A stretch of 64,000 nucleotides of DNA from Sporosarcina sp. ACRSL (GCF_022346605.1 NZ_JAKRNT010000010.1:62001-126000); one strand, 5' to 3'. Shown: positions 34,025 through 43,586, counted from the first letter of the stretch. Translations and numbers: made by a program. Notes: a model not told the origin generated them from the sequence alone.

Positions 34025-36031
34025 AACAATGGCTATTGATTTCTTTTTTGCTTGCCAGTAGTTAACTCCGAAGATACCGAGAACAATTATCGTCCCCGTG
34101 ATATCAGTAATCGGCTCAGGAATAATAAGCAAAATCGCTCCAATTCCTAAAACAATTCGAGTAAGGATATTAAGCTCTGATGAGAAGTACCCTTCAACAG
34201 CAGCACCAAGCCCAATCACTCCGAGGGTTGAAGAGAAGGCAACTGCTAAAATGGCTCCTACCGATGCAAATGGGAAGCTTGTGGCATTCATTGGAAGTCC
34301 ACTAGGGTCAATCATCATCAATGCTGGTTCATAGACGAATATAAACGGTACAATGAACCCTGCTAAAGCAAGTCTTACCGACATCATCGATGTTACCATC
34401 GGACTTCCGCCTGAAAGTCCTGACGCGGCAAAAGAAGCAAGTGCCACAGGCGGCGTAATGTTTGCAAAAATACCAAAATAGAAGACAAACATATGTGCAA
34501 TCAAAATATGAATTCCAAACTCAGCCAAAGCTGGTGCAACCATTGTTGCTGTGATGATGTAAGCAGGGATGGACGGTAAACCCATTCCAAGCACAATGGA
34601 CGCAAACATCGTTAGTATAAGTGTTAATGCCAAACTTCCTGCACCCAATGTCATAATAGCAGATGTAAGCGTTGAACCGAAACTTGTTAAGTTTACAACG
34701 CCAATGATGATCCCGACGAGTCCACAAGCGATAACTGTTGAGATGGATTGTCTTGTACCGTCTTCAAGTGCAAACAAAATGTCTTTAATCGACATGCGTG
34801 TGTTTTTTCGAAGACCTGCAACGACAACCGTCATGACAATGGTCCAAAACGCAGCATGTGCAACAGGCATCCCTGAACCAAGCAAGTAAACAAGGCCTAC
34901 AAGCGGAATCATCAAGTGCCCGCCTTCTTTTAACACTTCTTTCACACGCGGAAGGTCTGGTTTTGGAATTCCTTTCAAATTAGAACGACCTGCTCTAAAA
35001 TGAACTTGCATTAATACGCCTAAGAAGAATAAAAGAGCTGGAATGGCTGCAGCAATCGCAATCGTTGTATAACTGATCCCCGTTGTCTCAGCCATAATGA
35101 AGGCAGCAGCTCCCATGACTGGAGGCAGAATTTGTCCACCGATAGAAGAACTCGCTTCAACGGCTCCAGCAAAGTTTTTATCATAGCCAATTCTTTTCAT
35201 GAGCGGAATGGTAAATGCACCTGTTCCAACCACGTTTGCAACTGCTGAACCATTAATACTTCCCATAAATGCACTGGAGATAACGGCTACTTTTGCGGGT
35301 CCACCCTGTTTATGTCCTGCAAGCGCTAATGCTAAATCATTAAAGAATTGTCCCATACCTGACTTTGATAAGAATGCTCCGAACAAAATAAATAAGAAAA
35401 TAAATTGAACAGACGCTCCGATAGCAGTTGAGAAAAGACCTTCCGTTTTTAAGTACATTTGTCCAAAAATATCGCCCAAATCAAACTGGCGTGTCATCAT
35501 AATTCTCGGAAGCCAACTTTGGTGACTAAAGAATGGATAAGATAAGAAAACAAGTGCCAATAACGGCAAAATCCATCCTGTTACACGTCTTGCTGTTTCT
35601 AGAACTAATAAAACAGTTAGAATCGACATAAAGATATCCATCGTATTCGGAATTCCGCCTCTTTCGGTCATTAGGGCTTGGTATTCCACGAATAAATATC
35701 CACATGAAACGATACATAAGAAAAATAAAATCCAGTCATAAAACGGAATCCGGTCTCTTTTTTGTTTTTTATACGCCGGATACAGAAGAAACACAAAACC
35801 CATTGCAAAGAGCAAGTGAACCGAACGTTGCAGGAGCGTCGGGAGCGGATTGAAGGTTGTGTATAAATGGAATAACGAATACATGATTCCTAAAACCGCA
35901 ATCATGATCACCAATTTTTTTGCTTTTGGTTTTCGAACGGTTGAATCTGTATCATATTTTTCTAAAACAGCTTGAATTTCTTGTTCAGATATCTCCTCTA
36001 CAACTAGAGGTTTTTTTTGTTTTTCTGTCAT
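34022..36031 (-). CDS. TRAP transporter fused permease (TAXI type, 4TM/12TM)
   Basis: A 669-residue membrane protein in which the small DctQ-like and large DctM-like subunits are fused, typical of TAXI-type TRAP transporters. After a cytoplasmic N-terminus there are about 16-18 helices; the DctM part shows FGAFLSKSGMGQFFNDLALALAGH, GGPAKVAVISSAFMGSINGSAVANVVGTG and ILPPVMGAAAFIMAE, the family signatures. It imports an organic acid with Na+ or H+, together with the binding protein encoded two genes upstream. Start and the DUF1850 stop overlap as ATGA. Confidence 0.93.
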   Translation of the reverse strand: MTEKQKKPLVVEEISEQEIQAVLEKYDTDSTVRKPKAKKLVIMIAVLGIMYSLFHLYTTFNPLPTLLQRSVHLLFAMGFVFLLYPAYKKQKRDRIPFYDWILFFLCIVSCGYLFVEYQALMTERGGIPNTMDIFMSILTVLLVLETARRVTGWILPLLALVFLSYPFFSHQSWLPRIMMTRQFDLGDIFGQMYLKTEGLFSTAIGASVQFIFLFILFGAFLSKSGMGQFFNDLALALAGHKQGGPAKVAVISSAFMGSINGSAVANVVGTGAFTIPLMKRIGYDKNFAGAVEASSSIGGQILPPVMGAAAFIMAETTGISYTTIAIAAAIPALLFFLGVLMQVHFRAGRSNLKGIPKPDLPRVKEVLKEGGHLMIPLVGLVYLLGSGMPVAHAAFWTIVMTVVVAGLRKNTRMSIKDILFALEDGTRQSISTVIACGLVGIIIGVVNLTSFGSTLTSAIMTLGAGSLALTLILTMFASIVLGMGLPSIPAYIITATMVAPALAEFGIHILIAHMFVFYFGIFANITPPVALASFAASGLSGGSPMVTSMMSVRLALAGFIVPFIFVYEPALMMIDPSGLPMNATSFPFASVGAILAVAFSSTLGVIGLGAAVEGYFSSELNILTRIVLGIGAILLIIPEPITDITGTIIVLGIFGVNYWQAKKKSIAIV

Positions 36032-36510
36032 AGGTGTTCCCCCTTTGTTAGTAATTCCCAGACGGAATATGGTTCAATTGATATGATGACTGTCTCATAA
36101 TCATCCACAAGCTCATAAAGCGGAATACTTCGATCATTCAAGACGAGCGTACTTTTCACATTTTCAGAAACAGCTAAATGAAGAATTGGATAAACCATGT
36201 CAATCTCCATCCCAACATATCCGTTTTTATGTTCCACAAGTTTACCTGAGCTTGGAACACCTGCTCCAAATGTTTTGAAATACGTTGTGGAAAGAAGAAG
36301 ATTACCTTCTTTTATTTCATAGTTTTCTATCCACTCTTCTTTTTCAACTGAGTGAATCCACTTCAATTGAAATTCATCCTCAAATGTCCAATATAAATCT
36401 CCATTCATATCAAAAGAAATAACTGAAAAACGGACTAAAGTTGATAAGAAAAGGAGGGCGAGGACTCCCCCTCCCCCCATTATTATTCTCTTATTTCTTT
36501 TGCTCATCAT
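36028..36510 (-). CDS. DUF1850 protein of the TAXI-TRAP operon
   Basis: About 160 residues with one N-terminal membrane anchor (KRIIMGGGGVLALLFLSTLV) and an exported beta-rich domain carrying FQLKWIHSVEKEEWIENYEI, the DUF1850 signature. The family is always found beside TAXI transporters and is presumed an accessory of uptake. The frame reaches 36543; ATG 36510 (MMSKRNKR) overlaps the end of the binding-protein gene by 20 bases, which points to coupled translation. Confidence 0.85.
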   Translation of the reverse strand: MMSKRNKRIIMGGGGVLALLFLSTLVRFSVISFDMNGDLYWTFEDEFQLKWIHSVEKEEWIENYEIKEGNLLLSTTYFKTFGAGVPSSGKLVEHKNGYVGMEIDMVYPILHLAVSENVKSTLVLNDRSIPLYELVDDYETVIISIEPYSVWELLTKGEHL

Positions 36511-37471
36511 AGTAACGTTTTGCACCCGGATGAAGCGGCGCAATTAGACTTTCTTGTGCCAATTCCAAGGTAATTTCTTTCGCAGCCTGATGAGAGTTTT
36601 GCAAAGTAGGCAGATTTTCAAAGAATGCTTTCGTTAAGTTATAGACGTCATCGTCACTCATATCCGTACGTACAATGAGTGCATTTGGCACAGCAGCTGT
36701 CATGAGAGCTTCTTCGTTTCCGTATGTTCCTGCTGGAATTTCATATGAAATAAAGTACGGATGATCTTTAGCAATTTCTTCTACATTTTCAGGGGTAATT
36801 GTAACAAGGTCAACGCCAACTGTTTCAGATAATTCCAGTACAGAAGCGTTTGGAAGACCACTTGTTAGAAACGCTGCATCAATCGTTCCTGCTGAAAGTC
36901 CGTCCGAGGCTTCTGCATACCCTAAGTAATCCACCTTCAAGTCATCATATGTAATGCCATGACCATTCAGGAGGTTTCGTGCATTGATTTCAACACCTGA
37001 GTTTTGGTCCCCGACAGCAACGCGTTTACCTTTCAAATCCTCGATCGTTTCAATGCCTGAACCTTTCTTTGCAATGATCTGTACAACGTTCGGATACAAA
37101 GTCGCTATTTGAGATACATTTTTGGCAGGTGCAGAGAAGCTCACTTCTCCATTAATCGCTTGTGACAAAGCATCACTCATCACAAAAGCCATTTCAACTT
37201 TACCTTGTTCCATTAAGTTAATGTTTTCAACAGAAGCACCTGTTGTTTGGGTTCTTGAATTGACATCATACAAACTTGTATATTTGTCTGCGAGCGTCGT
37301 TGCAATGATATTATAAGGACCACTTGCGCCCCCAGTTGCAATTGTGACAATGTTTGTATCCAATCCTGTAGCGTCTGTTTCTTTTGATGTCTCAGTTTTC
37401 CCATCCGAATTACATGCTGCAAGCATCAAGGCAAGAGCAATACCTGAGACCAATGTTAGTTTTTTCTTCAT
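36491..37471 (-). CDS. TAXI-family solute-binding lipoprotein
   Basis: A 326-residue lipoprotein: MKKKLTLVSGIALALMLAACNSD has the lipobox LAAC. The mature protein begins IVTIATGGASGPYNIIATTLADK, the TAXI consensus, followed by MAFVMSDALSQAINGE and LKGKRVAVGDQNSGVEINA. It captures the ligand (glutamate- or dicarboxylate-like compounds in known members) for the fused permease. It is the first gene of the operon; the spacing and overlap link all three. Confidence 0.93.
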   Translation of the reverse strand: MKKKLTLVSGIALALMLAACNSDGKTETSKETDATGLDTNIVTIATGGASGPYNIIATTLADKYTSLYDVNSRTQTTGASVENINLMEQGKVEMAFVMSDALSQAINGEVSFSAPAKNVSQIATLYPNVVQIIAKKGSGIETIEDLKGKRVAVGDQNSGVEINARNLLNGHGITYDDLKVDYLGYAEASDGLSAGTIDAAFLTSGLPNASVLELSETVGVDLVTITPENVEEIAKDHPYFISYEIPAGTYGNEEALMTAAVPNALIVRTDMSDDDVYNLTKAFFENLPTLQNSHQAAKEITLELAQESLIAPLHPGAKRYYDEQKK

Positions 37472-37911
37472 GTTATTCCTCCTATGATTTAAAAAATAAA
37501 AATGGCATAATGCTAGTCTATCATTTGAACAGAAAAAATGTAATCCCTTACATTACTTAATATTCTACATAATTTGATATAAAACACAACTTGGATGAAG
37601 TAAATATCGTATCAAGAAAGAAGATCATCATGAGTTTGAGGAGTTTGCGTATCGCGCATTGATGATCACAGTTATGGCAACAAAGAAGAAGGTCGTTCGT
37701 AATTTACCAGGGTACTACAAGGGAGTGTTGGACAAGCTGGTTGATTAGATGTATTTCAAGGACATTTTCATGCTGCCAGTGGAAGGGTTTTATTGTCCTT
37801 AACGTACAAGAATCGCTTGGGCTAAAGAATATAATGATGAAACATGATATGATTAAATAGAGAACAATCAAACAATTATACTTAAATTAATAAAGGGGGC
37901 TGGAATTTCAG
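37472..37911. other. Intergenic stretch with an unidentified gene relic
   Basis: On the plus strand 37599-37748 is open and reads DHHEFEEFAYRALMITVMAT, then NLPGYYKGVLDKLVD and a stop, with no start. It looks like the C-terminal end of a lost gene; the family is not recognised. The isochorismatase-like gene's promoter should lie after it. Confidence 0.35.
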
Positions 37912-38451
37912 ATGTTCACAAAAGATCAAACGGTTTTTGTATTAGTGGATGTTCAAGGGAAACTGGCTAGGATTGTACATGACAGTGAGGGGTTAATCGA
38001 TAATTTGAGGAAGCTGATCAGCTGCTTGCGGATTTTGGATGTTCCGATTATTTGGCTCGAACAGTATCCAGAAGGATTGGGACCGACTGTAGAAGAAGTT
38101 GCGGATCAATTAGAAGGACTTGCGCCGATACCTAAAATGACATTTAGCGCATGTAAAACAGAGGCATTCATGAACGCGCTCCGATCAACACAAAGACAGC
38201 AAATCCTAATTGCGGGCATCGAAACGCATATATGCGTCTACCAAACGGCTGCCGATCTAAAAGAATCGAACTTTGAGGTGCAAGTTGTTGAAGACGCCGT
38301 ATCTTCCCGCACGCTGGCAAATAAACAACTTGGATTTGAGAAGATGAAAGGACTTGGCATTCTAGGCACAAGCGTTGAAATGGCGATATATGAATTGTTG
38401 GAAACGGCTGATGCGAAGGAATTTAAAAAAGTCTTGAAAATAATAAAGTAG
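37912..38451 (+). CDS. Isochorismatase-like cysteine hydrolase
   Basis: A 179-residue alpha/beta protein with the family catalytic set: Asp in FVLVDVQGKLARIV near residue 14, Lys in IPKMTFSACKTEAF near 79, and Cys in LIAGIETHICVYQTAADLKE near 111, with the cis-peptide Val-x-T region. Such enzymes hydrolyse amides such as nicotinamide. The start ATG has AAGGGGG ahead. A decayed copy of the same gene lies at 53.56-53.84 kb. Substrate unknown. Confidence 0.88.
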   Translation: MFTKDQTVFVLVDVQGKLARIVHDSEGLIDNLRKLISCLRILDVPIIWLEQYPEGLGPTVEEVADQLEGLAPIPKMTFSACKTEAFMNALRSTQRQQILIAGIETHICVYQTAADLKESNFEVQVVEDAVSSRTLANKQLGFEKMKGLGILGTSVEMAIYELLETADAKEFKKVLKIIK

Positions 38452-38489
38452 CACTTATTTCTTTCTGATATAGTGTATTAATTTGAACT

Positions 38490-38532
38490 CGCTCCGGCGC
38501 TAAGGGAGGTATTCCCAATGCCGGAGCGTTTT
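38490..38532 (+). terminator. Terminator of the isochorismatase-like gene
   Basis: CGCTCCGGC / GCCGGAGCG stem with TTTT. Confidence 0.8.
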
Positions 38533-38591
38533 GGAGAAGCATTTATTAGATTTAATTCTGAAACTGTCCCATTCGAATATCCCTTTCCTTC

Positions 38592-39044
38592 TTACTGAGA
38601 AAGAACAGTATTCCTCTTTCGCGTATACCTCAAATAATAATACAAATAACACAACCCGATAAAACCGAACCCTAAAGCCAGTGACACCCGCTGCGTCGGA
38701 TCGACTGCGGCGATAACGAATAACGATGCACAAATGGCGATACAAAGGATCGGTACGAATGGAAACAGACGAACCCGGAACTTCAGATCTTCAGGCTTTC
38801 CTCCATCTTACACATACTGCTTCCGGAAACGATATTGGGAGATCGCGATAGCCATCTACGTGATCGTCCCCCCGATTCCACTGACTGATAGAAGAACGAC
38901 AAAGAGTGTGGTCTCCGCAATGAAACTAGTAAGCAAGGAAAGAAGTGCAAATCCGAGAGTAACAAGTAGCGCATTTATCGGAACGTCGCGTTTATTCAGC
39001 TTCCCGAACAGCGGATGCCCCATCCCGTCATTGGACAATGAATA
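38592..39044 (-). pseudogene. C-terminal fragment of an APC amino-acid permease, with a stop
   Basis: Nearly base-for-base copy of 55828-56277, the C-terminal third of the intact permease gene (for example HPLFGKLNKRDVPINALLVT versus HPMFGKLNKNGVPINALLVT). The copy has a TAA in frame at 38808-38810 where the intact gene has the AAA of YVKEGG, and lacks the N-terminal two thirds. Similarity extends past the stop into the downstream flank to about 38560, so this was a segmental duplication. It ends 80 bases before the DUF262 gene. Confidence 0.9.
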
Positions 39045-39124
39045 ATTAAGGGATGGTTCTTTCTAATCACTTCTACAACTGGTTTAGTTATAATTGCTGA
39101 TTCTAAAGCAACCAATATATTGTT

Positions 39125-40228
39125 CTAGTCAATATCAATATTTAATTCTAATTTAAAATTCAAATCCGAATCTAATTCATCGTTTAAATATAACAGATAG
39201 CTCGCTTCAATAATTTTTAACCTATTTTCTAAAGATTCTTTGCTTGTAGTTCCTTGTTGATTGAGTCTATCATACTCAAGCAGAACTTCATTTTTCGCAG
39301 AATCTTCTTTCTCAATCCGATTTATCTTTCGCAATTCTTCAAATTTATACAAAAAATCTTTTGCTTTCCCTAAGGAAACATTTGTATTATTGAAGAAAAA
39401 AAGATAATAAATTGGTATATTTGTCTTTGTATTTAGAAGTCCTTTTGTACCTTCAAGTAAATTACTGAACTCTTTCAATTTTAAATCATACAATTCAACT
39501 AAATTCGCTAGGTCACTCGTCTGCTCTTTAAAATCATTCACTAAATTATCCAAATTACTTTTATTCAAAGCAATCGGCTCGAATTTATTTTCGAATATTA
39601 GAAATAATTTAAGAGCTAAATCATAATAATCAAACCTCTTATCCCTAAATTCAAGTTTGTCGAAAAACTCATTTTTCCCTATAATTTGTTTAATTTCGTT
39701 ATTCAAAAATCCATTAATAGCATATCTTTTTTCTGCGTTAGTTAGATGCTTTCCTTCGTTTAAACGTAAAAAAAGTTCTTCTATTCTATCTTTCTCATCT
39801 GTTTCTACTAAGACGATATCTAGCATATAATTCTCAAAAAAACTTTTAAGTTCAGGATATTCGAAAGTTATTTGAGAATATTTTTTATTACTTACGTTGA
39901 AATCTGGATAATCGTATAAAACAAACTCCTTACTCGTTGGAAAAGCATCATCTAAAAATTCAAATATAGCATGAAACCTTTGTTTTCCATCAATTATTGC
40001 GTATAAGTATTCTTTATTGTTAAGCACATTACCTTTAGAGAAAAAATAAGCAATATAGAATTTAGGAAGGTCATACATATTAAAAATACTATCAATCAAG
40101 AGTTGTTTACTTTGTTCTGACCAGAGACCACTTACTCTTTGATATGACGGGTTAAAATCTATCTGTTGCTGTTTATCCTTTACATACCATTCGTAAATAG
40201 ATGTACTTACTTTTTTTGTGTAAAACAT
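39125..40228 (-). CDS. DUF262 (ParB/GmrSD-N-like) domain protein
   Basis: A 367-residue protein with the DUF262 core: DFNPSYQRVSGLWSEQSKQLLIDSI, then YAIIDGKQRFHAIFEFL with the DGQQR-type catalytic motif (here DGKQR), and ELFLRLNEGKHLTNAEKR. DUF262 domains hydrolyse NTPs and occur in the type IV restriction enzyme GmrSD and in other anti-phage proteins. No DUF1524/HNH nuclease domain follows, so the effector part may be elsewhere. AAGGAGGGG precedes ATG 40228. It is 13 bases after the FRG gene, one transcription unit. Confidence 0.8.
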   Translation of the reverse strand: MFYTKKVSTSIYEWYVKDKQQQIDFNPSYQRVSGLWSEQSKQLLIDSIFNMYDLPKFYIAYFFSKGNVLNNKEYLYAIIDGKQRFHAIFEFLDDAFPTSKEFVLYDYPDFNVSNKKYSQITFEYPELKSFFENYMLDIVLVETDEKDRIEELFLRLNEGKHLTNAEKRYAINGFLNNEIKQIIGKNEFFDKLEFRDKRFDYYDLALKLFLIFENKFEPIALNKSNLDNLVNDFKEQTSDLANLVELYDLKLKEFSNLLEGTKGLLNTKTNIPIYYLFFFNNTNVSLGKAKDFLYKFEELRKINRIEKEDSAKNEVLLEYDRLNQQGTTSKESLENRLKIIEASYLLYLNDELDSDLNFKLELNIDID

Positions 40229-40241
40229 TAACAACCCCTCC

Positions 40242-41021
40242 TTATCCCAAATCTCGATTAATTTCTAAAGCTATTGAATCCATACTTGGATAAAGACTAT
40301 TTTCAGTAATTCCAAATCTAATTAGTTCTTGCTTTATAATATCTATATGTTCTTTTTTTATAACAATCTTATATAAAAATTCTTCGTTATTCTTACTTTC
40401 TTCAAGTGATGTTACATTGTTAAAAGGCTGAGGAAATAAAGTAAAAACACCCTTTTGAGCTATTATTCTATCGCTATTCATTGAACCTATAACAGCTATA
40501 GGATGTTCTAATCTATGCATCGGCCTTCCAATAGTCATCTCCCTTGCAGGTAACATTTTAAAATTATCGACTATCAATTGTTCTTCAATATTTGGTATAA
40601 ATTGATAATCTTCAAATGCATTAAACTGTTGATTTAATTTAAATGGATTCAAAATCCAGACACATGCATCCTCCTCATTCGCGTCTTCGGTTTTACGTTT
40701 TTCTACAGCAAAAGCTAAAGCAATTAAAGCATCTTCAGTCCAATCAAGTAAGCGTGTTGGTACCCCATAATGTTGCATTAAAAATAACCAATCCCACTCA
40801 GTTGCCGGCTTGTATTTTAAAAATGGAACTGCCTTGGCTTTAAATCTTTGAAATAAATCATACTCTACATTATTAGTCGTTGAACTCCTATAAATTGATG
40901 GTAGTAATTTATAACGAACATTTAATTTTCCCTGTCCTCTATACCATAACTTTTCTATACTTTCTGTTTCAAATAATGTATTTATATAAGTTAAATATTC
41001 CGATACACTCTTTGCTTCCAA
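40242..41021 (-). CDS. FRG-domain protein
   Basis: A 259-residue protein carrying the FRG domain: LWYRGQGKLNVRYKLLPSIYR and the LFLMQHYGVPTRLLDWTEDAL motif, then ALAFAVEKR. FRG proteins are common in anti-phage islands and in toxin-like gene pairs; a Q-H-x-G-x-P-T-R-x-L-D-W signature is complete here. The gene is first in a two-gene unit with the DUF262 gene. The AT content is clearly higher than in the flanking metabolic genes, a sign of transfer. Confidence 0.82.
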   Translation of the reverse strand: MEAKSVSEYLTYINTLFETESIEKLWYRGQGKLNVRYKLLPSIYRSSTTNNVEYDLFQRFKAKAVPFLKYKPATEWDWLFLMQHYGVPTRLLDWTEDALIALAFAVEKRKTEDANEEDACVWILNPFKLNQQFNAFEDYQFIPNIEEQLIVDNFKMLPAREMTIGRPMHRLEHPIAVIGSMNSDRIIAQKGVFTLFPQPFNNVTSLEESKNNEEFLYKIVIKKEHIDIIKQELIRFGITENSLYPSMDSIALEINRDLG

Positions 41022-41246
41022 ACATAGCCCTCCCAGCCTAAAATAGTGTTCAGTAAAATTATATCAATAAACCTAAATATTACTACAAGTATTTACATTT
41101 ATCCCAAAATTAAATTCTTATGAATAGAATAATATAATTAAAAGGCTTCACTAAATAAGAGTTTTGTTACCATAGAAGTTCCCCAACTATATTGAAATGT
41201 AGATAAATGACTACAAATAAAACTAGATAATAAAGACAAAAAGAAA

Positions 41247-41271
41247 AAAACCCTTGATATACAAGGGTTTT
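41247..41271 (-). terminator. Terminator of the DUF6414-AAA operon
   Basis: CCCTTG / CAAGGG stem with flanking AAA/TTT and a minus-strand T-run, about 90 bases past the AAA+ stop. Confidence 0.7.
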
Positions 41272-41288
41272 GACGCCATATGAAATCT

Positions 41289-41345
41289 TGTTTATTTTTC
41301 CAGTTATTGTTAACTGCCGTTTTTGACGGAGCCAAGCCCCTCCCA
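41289..41345 (-). pseudogene. Internal fragment of a tmRNA gene
   Basis: The plus strand here matches 58999-59055 inside the tmRNA gene: CAGTTATTGTTAACTGCCGT then TTTTGACGGAGCCAAGCCC, with a few changes. The fragment covers the region just before the tag-coding part and includes the paired AACTGCCG...CGGCAGTT element. It is only 16 bases from the AAA+ stop. Confidence 0.7.
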
Positions 41346-41360
41346 CGAAATAAAAATCTC

Positions 41361-42491
41361 TTAACTAAACTCCCTCAATTTACTTTCAAACAAAATATTG
41401 AACACATCATTTTCAATAAACTTGTCAAGTAATCTAATATTTTTAAATATCTCAACAGACTCAAGATATTTTTCTTTCAGCTTGGAGTTTTCTATAATTA
41501 TTTTATCCTTTTCACTTAGTTTTTCATAAATACCAGAAAAGTTTTTTTCGATCACTTGCCTAAGTTCATCGTTTGTTAATTGAGTGAATTTAATTTTAGT
41601 ATCAATTCTTGAGAATATAGGAAATCCTACTACTCCGGCAACATGTTTTTCATCAATAAAATTTGACGTCAGAATAAAAACACAATTCGAAACATCAACT
41701 TTATAATTGATATCTTCAAATTCTCCCTCATCAAACATTTGATAAAATACATTATATAAGGCTGGTGTAGCCTTATCGAATTCATCCACTAAAATAATAT
41801 TAGTCTCCCTAGAAAGAAGATCTCTTGCTAACGATGGTTTACCATGTTCATCCCCAAAGATATATTTATACGCTTCATCAGTCTGCATCATAGAAAATTG
41901 AATACGTGTTAACTTTCCATGATAAAACTCACTAATATTTTTTGCTAGTGCCGTTTTACCAACTCCAGATGGACCATAGTAAAGAAGTACAAGAGGTCTC
42001 TTCTCCCTCAATACCATTGATTTATACAAGCCAACACAAGTCTGTTTTTTAGCATCATCTTGTCCTATAACCTCTCCGGCATTCAAAATTTCATATAGCT
42101 TTACGATTTCCTCTGCTGAAGCCTCATAATAATTAGATGATTTATCTTCAATAACATGTTCAAATTCAACCCGAAGTGAATACTCTACTCTTTTCGGGGC
42201 ATTTTGGATATAAAGATTTTCAATATCATGTCCTAATATTATAATGTTAGGAAAATTAGTGATAACATGACTAGTTACAGAAGAGAAATCATCAGCATAA
42301 ATAACCACGTTCTCAATCTTTTCCTTATTATATTGTCCTACCTCTTTTGTAGCTGCCCAATCATTAGCACGAATCTTTTCATTATATTGTCTTACGAGTT
42401 CCATAAAAGGTGTATATTCTTCAACCATCTCATTAGAAAGTAAATCATTAAAGTCTTTCTTTGACCCTTTAAAAAGAACATTTTTCTCCAT
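41361..42491 (-). CDS. AAA+ ATPase of a two-gene defence-like cassette
   Basis: A 376-residue protein. The N-terminal 150 residues have no clear family; the AAA+ module follows with Walker A YYGPSGVGKTALAKNI near residue 170, Walker B NIILVDEFDKA near 235, sensor 1 VFILTSNF and an arginine region near SRIDTKIKF. The module resembles the ClpA/B D2 class. It begins one codon after the DUF6414 stop, so the two are co-translated and probably form a complex. AT-rich relative to flanks. Confidence 0.85.
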   Translation of the reverse strand: MEKNVLFKGSKKDFNDLLSNEMVEEYTPFMELVRQYNEKIRANDWAATKEVGQYNKEKIENVVIYADDFSSVTSHVITNFPNIIILGHDIENLYIQNAPKRVEYSLRVEFEHVIEDKSSNYYEASAEEIVKLYEILNAGEVIGQDDAKKQTCVGLYKSMVLREKRPLVLLYYGPSGVGKTALAKNISEFYHGKLTRIQFSMMQTDEAYKYIFGDEHGKPSLARDLLSRETNIILVDEFDKATPALYNVFYQMFDEGEFEDINYKVDVSNCVFILTSNFIDEKHVAGVVGFPIFSRIDTKIKFTQLTNDELRQVIEKNFSGIYEKLSEKDKIIIENSKLKEKYLESVEIFKNIRLLDKFIENDVFNILFESKLREFS

Positions 42492-43289
42492 TTATTTCAC
42501 CCCTGCTAAGATAACATCAAACACAGGTATAACTTTATCAGAATCCTCTTGTTTTGGCTCCTTACCACGAAACCCATTAAACTCAATTTCATTCTTTTGC
42601 GCATTAAGCTCAAATTCAGTTTCGAATTTTAAATCTGTTAGCTTTGTTTCCCCAACATGGATTGAGTAAAGTGTTAGATTCATTCTCCTTAAATCTTGTA
42701 TACGATAGTTGTTTTTAAACGAATCAATATTAAATCGAAAAACTCTAGTATCATCTGTTTTTTCACCAATTAATTCATAATAACCTTTGGTGCCTCTAAT
42801 TCCTTCATTCATTTTTGAAACAGTCATTGTTATATTGGAGACCTCATCGATTCGTTGATGACCATCCATCATTTGAGTAATCGGTGCTATCATAGCGTAA
42901 TAGGTCATTGACTCTTTATCTACTGATAATTTATATCCATCTACAATATCCAATAATGGCTTTCTTTTTCTAAATTCAACGCTGTCTAAAAAATCGTACA
43001 GTAGGGTGTTTTCTATGATTGTTTTAGCGATTCTTTCCCCATGAAATCCTCCAGATGCTCCTAAGCTTGCTTGAACATTACCAGTTAGTCCTGTCGCTTT
43101 TTCAACAAGTAATTTAAGAGCGCTTTGTTTTCCTGCCTCAGCTGAAGCTTTAGCATCAGCATTTGCCCCACCACTGACTTCATTAACCAGTTCAATTGTT
43201 CTTTTAAAGTTACCTTTTCTCTCAATTTGAAGCAAATCCACTGCAGAAGTCTCGTCAAAGTAGACTATTTTCTTTAAATTCTCACTCAA
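42492..43289 (-). CDS. DUF6414 family protein
   Basis: A 265-residue protein beginning at TTG 43289 after AGGGAGTG. Its N-terminal IVYFDETSAVDLLQIERKGN and the central LYDFLDSVEFRKRKPLLDIVDGYKL are features of DUF6414, a family of unknown function found in accessory regions, often near ATPases. There is a glycine- and alanine-rich segment at about residues 38-75 (VSGGANADAKASAEAG). It is the first gene of the cassette with the AAA+ ATPase. Function in anti-phage defence is inference. Confidence 0.65.
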   Translation of the reverse strand: MSENLKKIVYFDETSAVDLLQIERKGNFKRTIELVNEVSGGANADAKASAEAGKQSALKLLVEKATGLTGNVQASLGASGGFHGERIAKTIIENTLLYDFLDSVEFRKRKPLLDIVDGYKLSVDKESMTYYAMIAPITQMMDGHQRIDEVSNITMTVSKMNEGIRGTKGYYELIGEKTDDTRVFRFNIDSFKNNYRIQDLRRMNLTLYSIHVGETKLTDLKFETEFELNAQKNEIEFNGFRGKEPKQEDSDKVIPVFDVILAGVK

Positions 43290-43494
43290 TATCTACACAC
43301 TCCCTTACTAATTGGATTGGCATATTCTTTTTCGTATGTCTCTATATAACACTCGTCCACACCAAGTAGATCCTACAGGCATTTAAAGGGGAAGCACCAT
43401 GCCATCCACACATTCGCTACATGTAGCTACTTCCTCTATTCTATCATTCAAGAGCAGAAATGCGAACGTAATTTCCCAATATGATTTAACAAAA

Positions 43495-43540
43495 AAGAAG
43501 CACAAATCCCCCTTCCGGTGAATTCATGCTTCTTTTCATT
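43495..43540 (-). terminator. Copy of the tmRNA-gene terminator
   Basis: AAGAAGCACAAAT...GAATTCATGCTTCTT hairpin, related to the terminator at 58676-58716 that follows the tmRNA gene. Confidence 0.65.
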
Positions 43541-43560
43541 ACTGTTCTCTATAATTTCTA

Positions 43561-43586
43561 CTATGGAGACGGCGGGAGTCGAACCC
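43561..43586 (-). repeat. tmRNA 3'-end direct repeat (att-like), copy 1
   Basis: 26 bases identical to 58739-58764, the 3' acceptor/T-arm end of the tmRNA gene, in the same orientation. Similarity stops abruptly at 43587. Islands often integrate at the 3' end of ssrA and leave such repeats. Confidence 0.75.

Noticed and set aside
38500..39038. Several short open frames on both strands
   Set aside because: They are shadows of the decayed permease copy, read in wrong frames.
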